Source: Cryobacterium sp. BB307
Lineage (GTDB): Bacteria; Actinomycetota; Actinomycetes; Actinomycetales; Microbacteriaceae
Length of the DNA: 64,000 nt
Direction: 5' to 3'
NCBI RefSeq assembly: GCF_012274275.1
Contig: NZ_JAANZA010000001.1
Coordinates: 372,001 to 436,000, forward strand
The position numbers were made by a program, and so were the translations under genes. A model generated the notes under the pieces. That model saw nothing but the letters and a program-made list of their open reading frames with translations. It searched no databases and was not told the DNA's origin. Below, one piece after another: positions 53,056 through 62,218 of this stretch. The number at the start of each line of letters is the position of its first letter. The first letter of the stretch is position 1.

Positions 53056-53991
53056 CTAATCTTCTGCGTCGGGCTGCGCGGCGAGGCTTCCGCTGATCGG
53101 CTCGCCGGATGCCCGGCTGACGAAGCAGTGGAAGTCGCGACGACCCTCGTTCCAGGCCTGCTCGGTCGCCGGGAAGCTGGTTTCGACCTGGATGTCGCTG
53201 TACGCGCCCGCGGCCTCGTAGTCCAGCACGGTCGCGGCCGCGCACAGCGGTTGCAATTGTGCGTCGAGCGCGGCAACACCCGGGAACGAGTCGGCGCCGG
53301 TCTCCGGCAGCGGCACGATGCCGCGGTGCACGAGTTGCGCACTGTGGTCAGTGCCGCAATCGACGACCGTGAAAGTGTCGCTCCACGCCCCGGAGTAGCT
53401 GTCGAGGCACTCGCCGCCCCGCAGCAGGTCCCACGAGTACTGCCCGGGTGGAAGCGGCCCGACCGTGTCGGCCGTGTCCTCGGCGCCGATCCCGGATGCC
53501 TGCGGCGAGCCGACGAGACCGGGCATCTTGGTGCCGACCATGAACAGCGCGACCAGCGCGAGCACCGCGACGACCGAACCCGCCGCCCACATGAGCTTCT
53601 TCTGCGTCGAGCTGACGCCGCCCTCCGCCCCCTGGGCGGTCGCCTCCGTCGTGCGGCGCGCGGCGAACGGGTTCTCGCTGGCGATCGGCTCTGCTTCATA
53701 GTCGCGGAACTGCTGCTCGCCGAACAGGTCATCAAGCGCGCCGCCGGCGGGAGCGGCGAACACCTCGGTCGGCAGCTCCGGGGGCGCGGTGCTCGACGCG
53801 GACACCAGCGGATCAGCGAGTGCCACCGTCGGCGCTTCGGCAGCGACAGTGGGTGTGAAGGACTCCCCGAGTGCGACCGTCGGCGGGCCGAAGGTCGGCT
53901 CCGGCGGCTCGACAAGAGGCGGTGGCTCTTCCTTTGCGCCGAAGCTCTCGGCCAGCCAGTCCTCGAGACTCGCCTCGCCTGGTTTGGTCAC
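53056..53991 (-). CDS. Membrane protein with extracellular septum-formation-type domain
   Basis: The protein has 311 residues. The first 130 are cytoplasmic, rich in Pro, Thr, Glu and Ala. One transmembrane helix (LMWAAGSVVAVLALVALFMVG, about residues 133-153) leads to an extracellular domain with GECLDSYSGAWSDTFTVVDCGTDHSAQLV and two further cysteines, the Septum_form pattern. Role unknown. The GTG overlaps the pyrE stop by four bases, so it is coupled to pyrE. Confidence 0.72.
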   Translation of the reverse strand: MTKPGEASLEDWLAESFGAKEEPPPLVEPPEPTFGPPTVALGESFTPTVAAEAPTVALADPLVSASSTAPPELPTEVFAAPAGGALDDLFGEQQFRDYEAEPIASENPFAARRTTEATAQGAEGGVSSTQKKLMWAAGSVVAVLALVALFMVGTKMPGLVGSPQASGIGAEDTADTVGPLPPGQYSWDLLRGGECLDSYSGAWSDTFTVVDCGTDHSAQLVHRGIVPLPETGADSFPGVAALDAQLQPLCAAATVLDYEAAGAYSDIQVETSFPATEQAWNEGRRDFHCFVSRASGEPISGSLAAQPDAED

Positions 53992-54554
53992 TGCGCGGAA
54001 CCTCCGGATGCCAGCCCGAGGTCCTCGAGCCCGATCGCCGCCAGATACGGATAACCGGCCGCTTCAATGCGCTCGCGTGCGCCGGTGTCACGGTCGACCA
54101 CCACGGCGACTGCCACGATCTCTGCCCCGACCTTGACGAGCGCTTCGATCGCCTGAAGCGGGGAACCCCCCGTGGTGGATGTGTCTTCAACCACGATCAC
54201 GCGCTTGCCCGCGACATCCGGTCCCTCGACCTGACGACCCCGGCCGTGATCCTTCGGCTCCTTGCGCACGACGAAGGCGTCGTAGGCGAGTCCGCGCGCT
54301 GCCCCCTGGTGCAGGATCGACGCGGCTATCGGGTCGGCGCCCATGGTCATCCCGCCGACCGCGGCGACATCCGGGATCGGCGCGATGAGGTCGAGCATCA
54401 CCTGACCGATGAGCGGTGCGACGCTGTGGTCGAGGCTGACGCTCCGCAGGTCGACATAGAAGTTGGCGCGCGCGCCGCTCGTGAGGGTGAAGTCTCCGTG
54501 GAATACTGCATTCCGCGAGATGTGCTCAATGAGCTGCTGGCGCGCGTCCGTCAC
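53988..54554 (-). CDS. pyrE: Orotate phosphoribosyltransferase
   Basis: The protein has 188 residues. The PRPP site reads RVIVVEDTSTTGGSPLQA and the flexible loop FVVRKEPKDHGRGRQVEG, as in PyrE. FTLTSGARANFYVDLRSVSLD lies near the start. It makes OMP from orotate. GTG at 54554 lies seven bases after TAGAGT (54562-54567, minus strand), suggesting a leaderless transcript; longer starts up to 54596 would enter the promoter. Confidence 0.93.
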   Translation of the reverse strand: MTDARQQLIEHISRNAVFHGDFTLTSGARANFYVDLRSVSLDHSVAPLIGQVMLDLIAPIPDVAAVGGMTMGADPIAASILHQGAARGLAYDAFVVRKEPKDHGRGRQVEGPDVAGKRVIVVEDTSTTGGSPLQAIEALVKVGAEIVAVAVVVDRDTGARERIEAAGYPYLAAIGLEDLGLASGGSAQ

Positions 54555-54579
54555 CCGACCAACTCTAGTGAGAACTCCC

Positions 54580-55200
54580 ATGCCATCTCGCATCAATCCC
54601 CGCGTCGTCGCCGCTGTGTTAGCCGTGCTCGCTTCGCTGTGGTCGCTGTTCCTGCTCCCCGCCCAGCACGTGGCGTGGGAGTCGCTCCCCGACTATCCGG
54701 CGCCCGGCTGGGCGCACGCAATCGAGCCGCTGCCGATCTACGACGGCTACCGCGCGCTGTTCGCCCCGCTGGGGTAGACCGAGGACTATCTGCTGTTTGG
54801 CGCATCCGCGTCCGTCTCGTTCGTGCTGCTCGCGTTCGCGATGCGTCCCATCACGACAACGCTCGGCGTGACAGGGGCGATCACCTTCTGGGTCACTCTC
54901 GCGAGCGGTCCGATGGTGATCGTCAGCTATCTCGCGCGGGACTGGCCGCATCCGCTCCGCGCGCTCTGGGGCATCGAACCGTTTCTGCTGATCGCGATCG
55001 GCCTGCTGGCGATCGTGTGCGCCATCGCGGCGTTCCGCCGAGGCATCCGGCCCCGCTGGCCGATCGTGCGGTTCGGCGCGCTCCTCGCATTCTTCATCGG
55101 CGGCGCCGTGCTGTTCGCCTATTACCCGCACGGCTCGATGGTGATCGGCGGGCTCGCCGTCGCCGCGTCCGTCGGCTGGTGGGACACCCGCTCCCGATAG
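54580..55200 (+). pseudogene. Membrane protein gene interrupted by an in-frame TAG
   Basis: The frame opened by ATG 54580 runs 65 codons (hydrophobic N-terminus VVAAVLAVLASLWSLFLLP, ending ALFAPLG), then meets TAG at 54775-54777. The same frame continues without a shift to 55200 (TEDYLLFGASASVSFVLLAF, then helices around TTLGVTGAITFWVTLA, FLLIAIGLLAIVCAIAAF and FGALLAFFIGGAVLFAYYP). Read through, it is a 206-residue protein with about five helices, and one G-to-A change of a TGG would explain the stop. The family is not recognised. Sequencing error is an alternative. Confidence 0.75.
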
Positions 55201-55209
55201 CGTTGGGAC

Positions 55210-56052
55210 ATGCGCATCGCGACCTGGAACGTCAACTCCATCCGCACACGCTACGGGCGGGTCGTCGACTGGCTGGTCCGTGAGGACATCGACGTGCTCG
55301 GCATGCAAGAGATCAAGTGCAAGCCAGAGCAGTTCCCCATCGAGGCGTTCGAAGCGGCCGGCTACGAGGTCGTCGCCCACGGACTCAACCAGTGGAACGG
55401 AGTGGCCTTCGCCAGCCGACTGCCGATGACGGATGTCGAGACGAGCTTCCCCGACCAGCCCGGCTTCGAGAAGGGCAAGGAGGGCGTCGGCCTGCCGCTC
55501 GAGGCACGGGCGCTCGGCGTGACGATCGATGACATCCGGCTGTGGAGCCTGTATGTGCCGAACGGCCGCGCGCTCGAGGACCCGCACTACTACTACAAGC
55601 TCGACTGGCTCACCCGGCTGCGGGTGTACGCGCAGAACTGGCTGCAGGAGCATCCGGATGCCCCACTCGCGCTCATGGGCGACTGGAACGTCGCGCCGAC
55701 CGACGCCGACAACGGCGACCCGGCGGTGGTGCCTGGGTTCTCGACACACGTGTCGGAGCCCGAGCGCGCCGCGTTCAACGCCTTCGCGGAGGCCGGCATC
55801 ATCGACGTCGTGCGCCCGCACGTGCCGGAGGGCCTGTTCACCTACTGGGACTACAAGCAGCTGCGGTTCCCGCGCAACGAGGGCATGCGCATCGACTTCA
55901 TCCTCGGCTCGCCGGCGTTCGCCGACCGGGTGACCGACGGCGCGATCCACCGGAATGAGCGCAAGGGCGACGCCCCGAGCGACCACGTGCCGGTCACGGT
56001 CGACCTCGCGGACGACGAAAGTGACGACGACGATCGCCCGATGATCTTCTGA
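55210..56052 (+). CDS. xth: Exodeoxyribonuclease III
   Basis: The protein has 280 residues of the EEP nuclease fold: MRIATWNVNSIRTR, VLGMQEIKC with the metal-binding glutamate, YVPNGR, ALMGDWNVAPTDAD, FTYWDYKQ and the catalytic SDHVPV. It removes abasic sites and 3' blocks in base-excision repair. TAGCGT (55198-55203) is six bases before the ATG, so the mRNA is probably leaderless. The C-terminus has an acidic run (DDESDDDDRP). Confidence 0.93.
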   Translation: MRIATWNVNSIRTRYGRVVDWLVREDIDVLGMQEIKCKPEQFPIEAFEAAGYEVVAHGLNQWNGVAFASRLPMTDVETSFPDQPGFEKGKEGVGLPLEARALGVTIDDIRLWSLYVPNGRALEDPHYYYKLDWLTRLRVYAQNWLQEHPDAPLALMGDWNVAPTDADNGDPAVVPGFSTHVSEPERAAFNAFAEAGIIDVVRPHVPEGLFTYWDYKQLRFPRNEGMRIDFILGSPAFADRVTDGAIHRNERKGDAPSDHVPVTVDLADDESDDDDRPMIF

Positions 56053-56154
56053 GCCTCGCTACGCCCGCGTGTTCGGTCAGGTTTCTTGCCCGCGGGAGGT
56101 AGACACATCGGTCGCGCCCCCGCACGGGGGCATCCGAATGACTATTCTGGGAGC

Positions 56155-56826
56155 GTGATCGAGACGACCGCCACGGTGCCGCGAACAACCATTTCCGGTG
56201 ACGAGGGAATTGCCACCAGCAAGGTGGTGACGACGGTCTTCGAGGCGATCCTCGCCGACATCAACGAGGGCAGGCTCCTGCCGGGCCAGAAGATCAGCGA
56301 CACCAACCTCGCAGAGTCCTTCGGCGTCTCCAGGACACCGGTTCGTGAGGCGATCCAGCGACTCCGCGAGATCGGCCTGGTCGAGGCTTCGGCCAACCGT
56401 TTCACTCGCGTCGCTGTGGTGAGCCCGCAGCAGACCGCGAACGCCATGACAGTATGGATCGCTCTCTATGCGGCCCTCATCGAAGAGGTCGTTCCGGTCG
56501 CGACCGACGAACTGGTCGAACAGCTGTCCGCCGACCATGCCGCGTTCGAAGATGCGGTCGCGAAGCTTGATGTGCAATCGATCGCGACGACCAACTTCCA
56601 ATTCTTCAACCGGATGGCGGTCGTATCGCTCAACCCGGAGTTGCGACGCGCCATCCGCTCGGTCGTGCACATGGTGCGGCTCGGCAGCCTCCACCTTCCC
56701 GAGTTCATCGACCTGGAGGCGCTGACCCAGGCGCAGACCGAGTTGCTTGCGGCGACCCGGAAGCGCGACCTCGAGAAGGCGCGCGACGCGCTCGGCGTCA
56801 TCCGCGGCATCCGTATCCCGCAGTAG
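56155..56826 (+). CDS. GntR-family regulator with FCD domain
   Basis: The protein has 223 residues. The winged helix reads ILADINEGRLLPGQKISDTNLAESFGVSRTPVREAIQRLREIGLVEA, and the C-terminal half is an all-helical FCD ligand domain (NRMAVVSLNPELRRAIRSVVHMVRLG). Ligands of FCD regulators are often carboxylic acids, but none can be inferred here. The GTG at 56155 is six bases after TATTCT (56143-56148); longer ORF starts lie upstream of this promoter and are rejected. Confidence 0.87.
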   Translation: MIETTATVPRTTISGDEGIATSKVVTTVFEAILADINEGRLLPGQKISDTNLAESFGVSRTPVREAIQRLREIGLVEASANRFTRVAVVSPQQTANAMTVWIALYAALIEEVVPVATDELVEQLSADHAAFEDAVAKLDVQSIATTNFQFFNRMAVVSLNPELRRAIRSVVHMVRLGSLHLPEFIDLEALTQAQTELLAATRKRDLEKARDALGVIRGIRIPQ

Positions 56827-56879
56827 CGCACGGGGTCGACCTCTGGCGTGCAGTGCGGGCGCTGGAATAGCGTTGCCTC

Positions 56880-57695
56880 ATGCCCACCATCGACGTCGAC
56901 GGCGCCCGGCTTTACTACGAGACCGCGGGCAGCTCCGACTCCCCCGCCTTGCTGCTGATTCACGCCGGAGTAGCGACGCTTCGGATGTGGGACCCCCAGG
57001 TGGACGCGCTGGCAAAGGACCACTACGTCATCCGCTACGACACGCGAGGCTTCGGGGAGACAGAGACCGAGAATGTCGAGTTCTCCAACCGAGCGGACGC
57101 CCGCGCGGTGCTGGATCACCTGGGCGTCGACAAGGCGACCGTCATCGGCTGCTCGCGCGGCGGCATGATCGCGATCGACCTCACCGTCGAGTCGCCCGAG
57201 CGGGTTGTGGGCCTGGTCACCATCGGAAGCGGCCCAGGCGGGTTTCCGGTCATCGAGTTGACGGAGCGCGAGGATGCCCTGTTCGACGAGCTGGACGCTC
57301 TCGTCGAAGAGGAGAACTGGGAGCAGATCGCCCGCAAGGAGGTCGAGCTGTGGTCGTTCGGAGCAGAGCGTTCCGCCGAAGAGCTCGACCCCGCATTTGT
57401 TGAGACGGCGTACGCGCTCAATGCCGCCAACGTGCGGCACGCCGATGAGGAGCCGTCGCCGATCCCGCTCGAACCACCCGCGTACGACCGGGTCGTCGAC
57501 ATCACCGTGCCGACCTTGGTGATGGTCGGCGACCACGACGTGTCCGAGACCCTCGCCCAGTACGAGTACCTGGTGACCACGATTCCGAACGCCGACGGAT
57601 GCCGGTTCCACGACTCCGCGCACCTGCCGAACGTCGAACAGCCGGACGTGTTCGAGCGCGTTCTGGGGGATTGGCTGCGTGAACACGGGCTGTAA
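56880..57695 (+). CDS. Alpha/beta hydrolase
   Basis: The protein has 271 residues. The fold shows LLLIHAGVATLRMWDPQVDAL, YDTRGFGETE, the nucleophile elbow in TVIGCSRGGMIAIDL (Ser in GCSRGG), acid in LVMVGDHDVSETL and histidine in HDSAHLPNVEQPDVF. This is the 3-oxoadipate enol-lactonase/haloperoxidase-like group; the substrate is unknown. TAGCGT (56868-56873) is six bases before the ATG. Confidence 0.85.
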   Translation: MPTIDVDGARLYYETAGSSDSPALLLIHAGVATLRMWDPQVDALAKDHYVIRYDTRGFGETETENVEFSNRADARAVLDHLGVDKATVIGCSRGGMIAIDLTVESPERVVGLVTIGSGPGGFPVIELTEREDALFDELDALVEEENWEQIARKEVELWSFGAERSAEELDPAFVETAYALNAANVRHADEEPSPIPLEPPAYDRVVDITVPTLVMVGDHDVSETLAQYEYLVTTIPNADGCRFHDSAHLPNVEQPDVFERVLGDWLREHGL

Positions 57696-57773
57696 GCAGT
57701 TTCCCTGCGCCATTCCCACCCGAAACGCACCATAACCACCGAGGTCACAAAGAATTCCGGCACCGCGCCCCCG

Positions 57774-57791
57774 TAGGCTGGAGGGGTGTGA
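57774..57791 (+). promoter_or_regulatory. Leader of the DUF6421 gene with -10 and start-stop codon pair
   Basis: TAGGCT (57774-57779) is followed after six bases by GTG TGA (57786-57791), a start codon directly followed by a stop codon at the leaderless position. The DUF6421 ATG lies 43 bases further on behind its own GGAGG. This may be chance. Confidence 0.25.
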
Positions 57792-57833
57792 CTGCACAGT
57801 GCGGTCCCGAGTCGACGATGCGGAGGTTGAACC

Positions 57834-59231
57834 ATGTCCCAGCAGGCAGCGCAGCACGCGACGCAGGCGATCATTGGCGAACCCGAGGTCGTTGAGGACG
57901 GTGCCACCGCGCAGTCCCCGGCTTGGTTGGCCCTCAAGAGCGCCGTGAGCGCCATTCGTGAGCTGCAGATCAAGGACGGCAGCATCCCGGATGCCGGAGA
58001 CCACGTGCGCGCGGCCGAGCTCGTCGCCGAGATCACCGTGCGCATCCTGGAGCTGGCCCCGCTGTTCCCGCACGACGACGAGTACCTGCGGGCATCCGTC
58101 GCCGACTTCGAGCGGTGGGCAGCGGACGGCTTCGGCGTGCCGGACTTCCTGGACTCGCTCGTCGCGTTCCACCCGGAGCAGCACCGTGAGGACGGCATCC
58201 GCCACCTCGTGGTATTCCCGATGTACACGCAGAACGGCAGCAGCGACCGGCTGGTCGAGGCGGTGCTGATCGAAGTGATCTGGCCGGAGTTCGTCTCTGA
58301 GCTGGAGGCCGGTGACTACTCGAACAAGCTGTTCATCCCGGTGCGTTTCCTCGACTTCACGGCCGGTTACGACACCAACGCGGCTGTGCTGTTCCCGGAG
58401 ACGGTCGCGACGCGTGAGATCCCGGTGTTCACCTGGGGCGCCATCTTCGCCGACCGTGAGGCCGCTCGCTTCCGCCGCGTCGTGCGTGCGGCATCCGAGA
58501 TCACCGGTCTCGACCTGCCCGCGGATGCGCGCGAGCTGCTCGAGGATCAGGAGCTCACCGAGAAGACGTTCGTGATGTGGGACCTGATCCACGACCGCAC
58601 CCATATGCGCGGCGACCTGCCGTTCGATCCGTTCATGATCAAGCAGCGGATGCCGTATTTCCTCTACTCCCTAGAGGAACTGCGCTGCGACCTGACCGCA
58701 TTCCGCGAGTCGGTGCGGCTTGTGCGCGCAGAGGACACCGACCCGGTGACCCGCAAGCACGCGCAGCTGGTGCAGTACACGGTCATCTTCGACCGCATCT
58801 TCCGGTTCGCGCTCACCGGCAGCCGGGTGCGCAACTACGACGGTCTCGGTGGCCAGCTGCTGTTCGCGTGGATGCACCAGAAGGGCGTGCTGCACTGGAC
58901 CGACACGACGCTCAGCATCGACTGGGATGAGGTTCCGGATGTCGTGAACGCGCTCGGCGAGGCGATCCACGACCTCTACTGGCGCTCCATCGACCGGCCG
59001 AAAGTCGCGCACTGGCTCGCCGCGTACGAGCTGGTCTCGGGGACGCTCGCCCCGCATCCGGCATCGAAGTGGGCCCGCGGGCTGGACGACGAGACGCTCG
59101 CCGGACCGGCCAAGGGGTACACCGACCAGGTTATGGACGACGAGTTCCCGCTGTCGATGTTCTACGAGGCGCTGCAGAAGAAGATGGCCACCGTGATCGA
59201 GTCGACGTCCGGGATCACCGGCGCCGACTAG
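57834..59231 (+). CDS. DUF6421 family protein
   Basis: The protein has 465 residues and matches DUF6421 as I recall it. It is soluble, with features such as HLVVFPMYTQNGSSDRLVEAVLIEVIWP, NKLFIPVRFLDFTAGYDTNAAVLFPE, TFVMWDLIHDRTHMRGDLPFDPFMIKQRMPYF and LGGQLLFAWMHQKGVLHW. The HDRTH segment could bind metal, but no reaction is known. The ATG follows GGAGGTTGAACC. It stands alone with its own promoter; the family is widespread in actinobacteria. Confidence 0.82.
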   Translation: MSQQAAQHATQAIIGEPEVVEDGATAQSPAWLALKSAVSAIRELQIKDGSIPDAGDHVRAAELVAEITVRILELAPLFPHDDEYLRASVADFERWAADGFGVPDFLDSLVAFHPEQHREDGIRHLVVFPMYTQNGSSDRLVEAVLIEVIWPEFVSELEAGDYSNKLFIPVRFLDFTAGYDTNAAVLFPETVATREIPVFTWGAIFADREAARFRRVVRAASEITGLDLPADARELLEDQELTEKTFVMWDLIHDRTHMRGDLPFDPFMIKQRMPYFLYSLEELRCDLTAFRESVRLVRAEDTDPVTRKHAQLVQYTVIFDRIFRFALTGSRVRNYDGLGGQLLFAWMHQKGVLHWTDTTLSIDWDEVPDVVNALGEAIHDLYWRSIDRPKVAHWLAAYELVSGTLAPHPASKWARGLDDETLAGPAKGYTDQVMDDEFPLSMFYEALQKKMATVIESTSGITGAD

Positions 59232-59305
59232 CCACTGGCTTCAGCCCCTGAGGGCTCCGTCGCGCGACGGATGTGACTCCCCCGGCTCGTCGGTAGCGTT
59301 AACGG

Positions 59306-60595
59306 ATGGCTACCGACGAGTGGGTGCGTGAGCGGCCGGGCCCAGATGGCTACCGGCGCGACGCGCTGGCGGCGTTCGTGCTGATGATCGGCACTGCGCT
59401 CTCCTCGATGCTCTATAACCGGATCGGCTGGTACAACGACCCCGCGCCGCTGTGGATGAGCGCGCTCGCGGTTGTCGGTCTGACCGCGCCGCTCGCCTTC
59501 CGCCGCCGTTGGCCAGAGGCTGTCGCGTTCTTCATCGCCATCGCCTTCTACGTCAGCCAGCAGTTCATGGTGCCGGAGCTGCTCTTCAGCAACATTGCGC
59601 TGTTCATGGCCATCTACACGGTCGGCGCGTGGGGCAGGAACCGTCGGCGAGCCAATGTCGTGCGTGGCATCATCATCGCGGCGATGCTCGTGTGGGTCGT
59701 GGTGAACCTGATCGTGACCGTGTCCGATCCGGATGCCGTCCCGGACTTCTCCCGCTCGGGAATCTTCTCGCAGCTCGCTTCCCTCGCCATCATCCAGGTG
59801 GTCACCAACCTGCTGTACTTCGGCGGCGCGTTCTTCTTCGGCAACACCGCGTGGCGTGCGGCGCGAGAGAAGGCGCTGCTGAGCGCGCGCACCGCCGAGC
59901 TATCCGAGGAGCGCGAGCGCCGCGCGGTGCAGGCGGTCGCGCTTGACCGGTTGCGCATCGCGCGCGAACTGCACGACGTCGTGGCCCACCACGTCTCGGT
60001 CATGGGCATTCAGGCCGGGGCAGCTCGGCGAGTGCTGCAGACCGACCCTGCCCAGGCATCCGCTTCACTCGAGCTGATCGAAACCAGCGCCCGAACCGCG
60101 GTCGACGAACTGCACCGCCTGCTCACGACCCTGCGTGAGAACGAGACCGACACCGCGAGCGAGAGTGCGTCAACGCGCGGTGTCGAACAGCTCGAGGAGC
60201 TCGCGGAGCAGACCCGCCACGCCGGAACGCCGGTGAGCGTGCAGGTGATCGGCGACCCGGTGCCGCTCAGCCCGCTCGTGAGCTTCACCCTGTTCCGGGT
60301 CGCGCAGGAGGCCCTCACCAACACCCGCAAGCACGCGGGCACCGGCGCCACCGCTGACGTCCGGTTGCGCTACGAACCGGATGCGGTCGAGCTGGAGGTC
60401 GCGGACACCGGACTGGGAAGAGCCGCAGCGGCGCGCGGAAGCGGCCTCGGCCAGGTGGGAATGCGAGAGCGCGTTGTCGCCGTCGGCGGTGACCTCGAGG
60501 TCGGGCCGCGGAGTCGCGGCGGCTACCTGGTGCGCGCGCGCATCCCGCTCATGTCGAGCCGCACGCTCGCCGCACGGTCGGCGGAGCACGCGTGA
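59306..60595 (+). CDS. Sensor histidine kinase (NarL/HisKA_3 type)
   Basis: The protein has 429 residues. About five transmembrane helices fill residues 13-180 without a large extracellular loop, so the signal is probably sensed in or near the membrane. The HisKA_3 phospho-acceptor is RIARELHDVVAHHVSVMG, and HATPase motifs are EALTNTRKHAG, VADTGLGR and GLGQVGMRERV. TAGCGT (59294-59299) is six bases before the ATG. It overlaps the response regulator gene by four bases, and an ABC exporter follows. Confidence 0.9.
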   Translation: MATDEWVRERPGPDGYRRDALAAFVLMIGTALSSMLYNRIGWYNDPAPLWMSALAVVGLTAPLAFRRRWPEAVAFFIAIAFYVSQQFMVPELLFSNIALFMAIYTVGAWGRNRRRANVVRGIIIAAMLVWVVVNLIVTVSDPDAVPDFSRSGIFSQLASLAIIQVVTNLLYFGGAFFFGNTAWRAAREKALLSARTAELSEERERRAVQAVALDRLRIARELHDVVAHHVSVMGIQAGAARRVLQTDPAQASASLELIETSARTAVDELHRLLTTLRENETDTASESASTRGVEQLEELAEQTRHAGTPVSVQVIGDPVPLSPLVSFTLFRVAQEALTNTRKHAGTGATADVRLRYEPDAVELEVADTGLGRAAAARGSGLGQVGMRERVVAVGGDLEVGPRSRGGYLVRARIPLMSSRTLAARSAEHA

Positions 60596-61251
60596 TCCGC
60601 GTCGTCCTCGCCGATGACCAGGAGCTGGTGCGCGCCGGGTTCCGAATCATCCTTCAGACGGAGCCCGGCATCGACGTGGTCGGTGAAGCCGGGTCGGGTG
60701 CCGACGCGATCGAGGTGGTGACGCGCACCAACCCGGATGTCGTGCTCATGGACATCCAGATGCCCGGCATGGATGGCCTGACGGCCAGCCGGCACATCAT
60801 CGGCGATCCTTCGCTGCGCTCGCGCGTGCTGATCCTGACCACCTTCGACCGAGACGATTACCTGTTTGATGCGCTGGGTGCGGGCGCGAGCGGCTTCCTG
60901 CTGAAGACCGCCAGCCCGGAGAAGCTCATTGAGGCCGTGCGCGTCGTCGCGGACGGCGACGCGATGCTCGCGCCCGAGGTGACCAGTCGCGTCATCGCCC
61001 GCTTCGGCGGTGCGGCCGCACCCCGCTCCGAGGTGGCAACGGATGTCGGACTCACCGAGCGGGAAAGGGAAGTGCTCGTGCTGGTCGCGCAGGGGCTGTC
61101 CAACGCCGAGATCGCCGCGCGGCTGTTCCTCGGGGAAGCCACCGTGAAGACGCACGTGTCGAACGTGCTCGCCAAGCTCGGCGTGCGTGACAGGGTACAA
61201 GCGGTGGTCTACGCGTACGAGAGCGGCCTGGTCACCCCCAACGGCTCCTGA
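60592..61251 (+). CDS. LuxR/NarL-family response regulator
   Basis: The protein has 219 residues: a receiver (VVLADDQELVRAGFRIIL, phospho-aspartate in DVVLMDIQMPGMDGLTA, conserved lysine in GFLLKTASPEKLI) and a LuxR helix-turn-helix (LTEREREVLVLVAQGLSNAEIAARLFLGEATVKTHVSNVLAKLG). Its GTG overlaps the kinase stop (GTGA). It probably controls the ABC transporter genes directly downstream. Confidence 0.92.
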   Translation: MIRVVLADDQELVRAGFRIILQTEPGIDVVGEAGSGADAIEVVTRTNPDVVLMDIQMPGMDGLTASRHIIGDPSLRSRVLILTTFDRDDYLFDALGAGASGFLLKTASPEKLIEAVRVVADGDAMLAPEVTSRVIARFGGAAAPRSEVATDVGLTEREREVLVLVAQGLSNAEIAARLFLGEATVKTHVSNVLAKLGVRDRVQAVVYAYESGLVTPNGS

Positions 61252-61333
61252 CTCGGCTCCACCGCGAGGGGGAGCACACAAACCCGCCGTGCGACGGATG
61301 TGCCCGGCTTGGCGCATCCGTAGCGTGGAGCTC

Positions 61334-62218
61334 ATGCTGGAACTCCACTCAATCAACAGGTCGTTCGGGGACCGCCGGGTGCTCACGGATGTCGCGTTCA
61401 GCGTCACCGGCGGACGCATGACCGGCTTCGTCGGCGGCAATGGCGCGGGTAAGACCACGACCATGCGGATCATCCTCGGTGTGCTTGCGCCCGACTCGGG
61501 TTCGGTGACCCTCGACGGGTCGCCGCTCACCGCCGAAGCGCGCACCCGGTTCGGCTACATGCCGGAGGAGCGCGGGCTGTACCCCAAGATGAAGGTCGCC
61601 GAGCAGGTGACCTACATCGGCCGGCTGCACGGCATGCCGACCGAGGATGCCAAACGCAACACCATGGAGCTGCTCGAGCGGCTCGGACTGGGCGAGCGTG
61701 CCAACGACACAGTCGAGAGCCTGTCGCTGGGTAACCAGCAACGCGCGCAGATCGCAGCCGCCCTGGTGCACGAACCGGAGGTGCTCGTGCTGGACGAGCC
61801 GTTCTCGGGGCTCGACCCCATGGCGGTCGAGGTCGTGCAGGGCGTGCTGAAGGACTTCGCCGCGAAGGGCGCGCCCGTGCTGTTCTCCTCGCACCAGCTC
61901 GACATCGTCGAGCGGCTGTGTGACGACCTGATCGTCATCGCCGACGGGGAGATTCGCGCCGCCGGCTCGCGGGAGACGCTGCGCGAGGCGCACGCTCCTG
62001 GTCTCTACGAGCTCACCGTTGCCGGCGACACCGGATGGCTGCGCTCGGAGCCCGGCGTGCGGGTCGTCGACTTCGACGGCGGACACGCGGTGTTCGAGAC
62101 CGACTCGACCGAGACCGCTCAGCGCGTGCTGAAGCGCGCCGCGGCATCCGGCGACGTGCAGCGCTTTGCGCCTCGCCAGCCATCACTCGCCCAGATTTTC
62201 AAGGAGGTAGTCCAGTGA
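61334..62218 (+). CDS. ABC transporter ATP-binding protein (NatA-like)
   Basis: The protein has 294 residues. Walker A GGNGAGKTTTMR, signature LSLGNQQRAQIAAALVHEP (the LSLGN form is typical of NatA-type exporters) and Walker B VLVLDEPFSGLD are intact. TAGCGT (61321-61326) is seven bases before the ATG at 61334, which is favoured over longer frames. The TGA overlaps the permease GTG. Exports sodium, a peptide or a drug; not resolvable. Confidence 0.88.
   Translation: MLELHSINRSFGDRRVLTDVAFSVTGGRMTGFVGGNGAGKTTTMRIILGVLAPDSGSVTLDGSPLTAEARTRFGYMPEERGLYPKMKVAEQVTYIGRLHGMPTEDAKRNTMELLERLGLGERANDTVESLSLGNQQRAQIAAALVHEPEVLVLDEPFSGLDPMAVEVVQGVLKDFAAKGAPVLFSSHQLDIVERLCDDLIVIADGEIRAAGSRETLREAHAPGLYELTVAGDTGWLRSEPGVRVVDFDGGHAVFETDSTETAQRVLKRAAASGDVQRFAPRQPSLAQIFKEVVQ

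Noticed and set aside
56466..58604. 712-aa minus-strand open frame
   Set aside because: It spans three real plus-strand genes (GntR, hydrolase, DUF6421), each with clear motifs and promoters; it has none.
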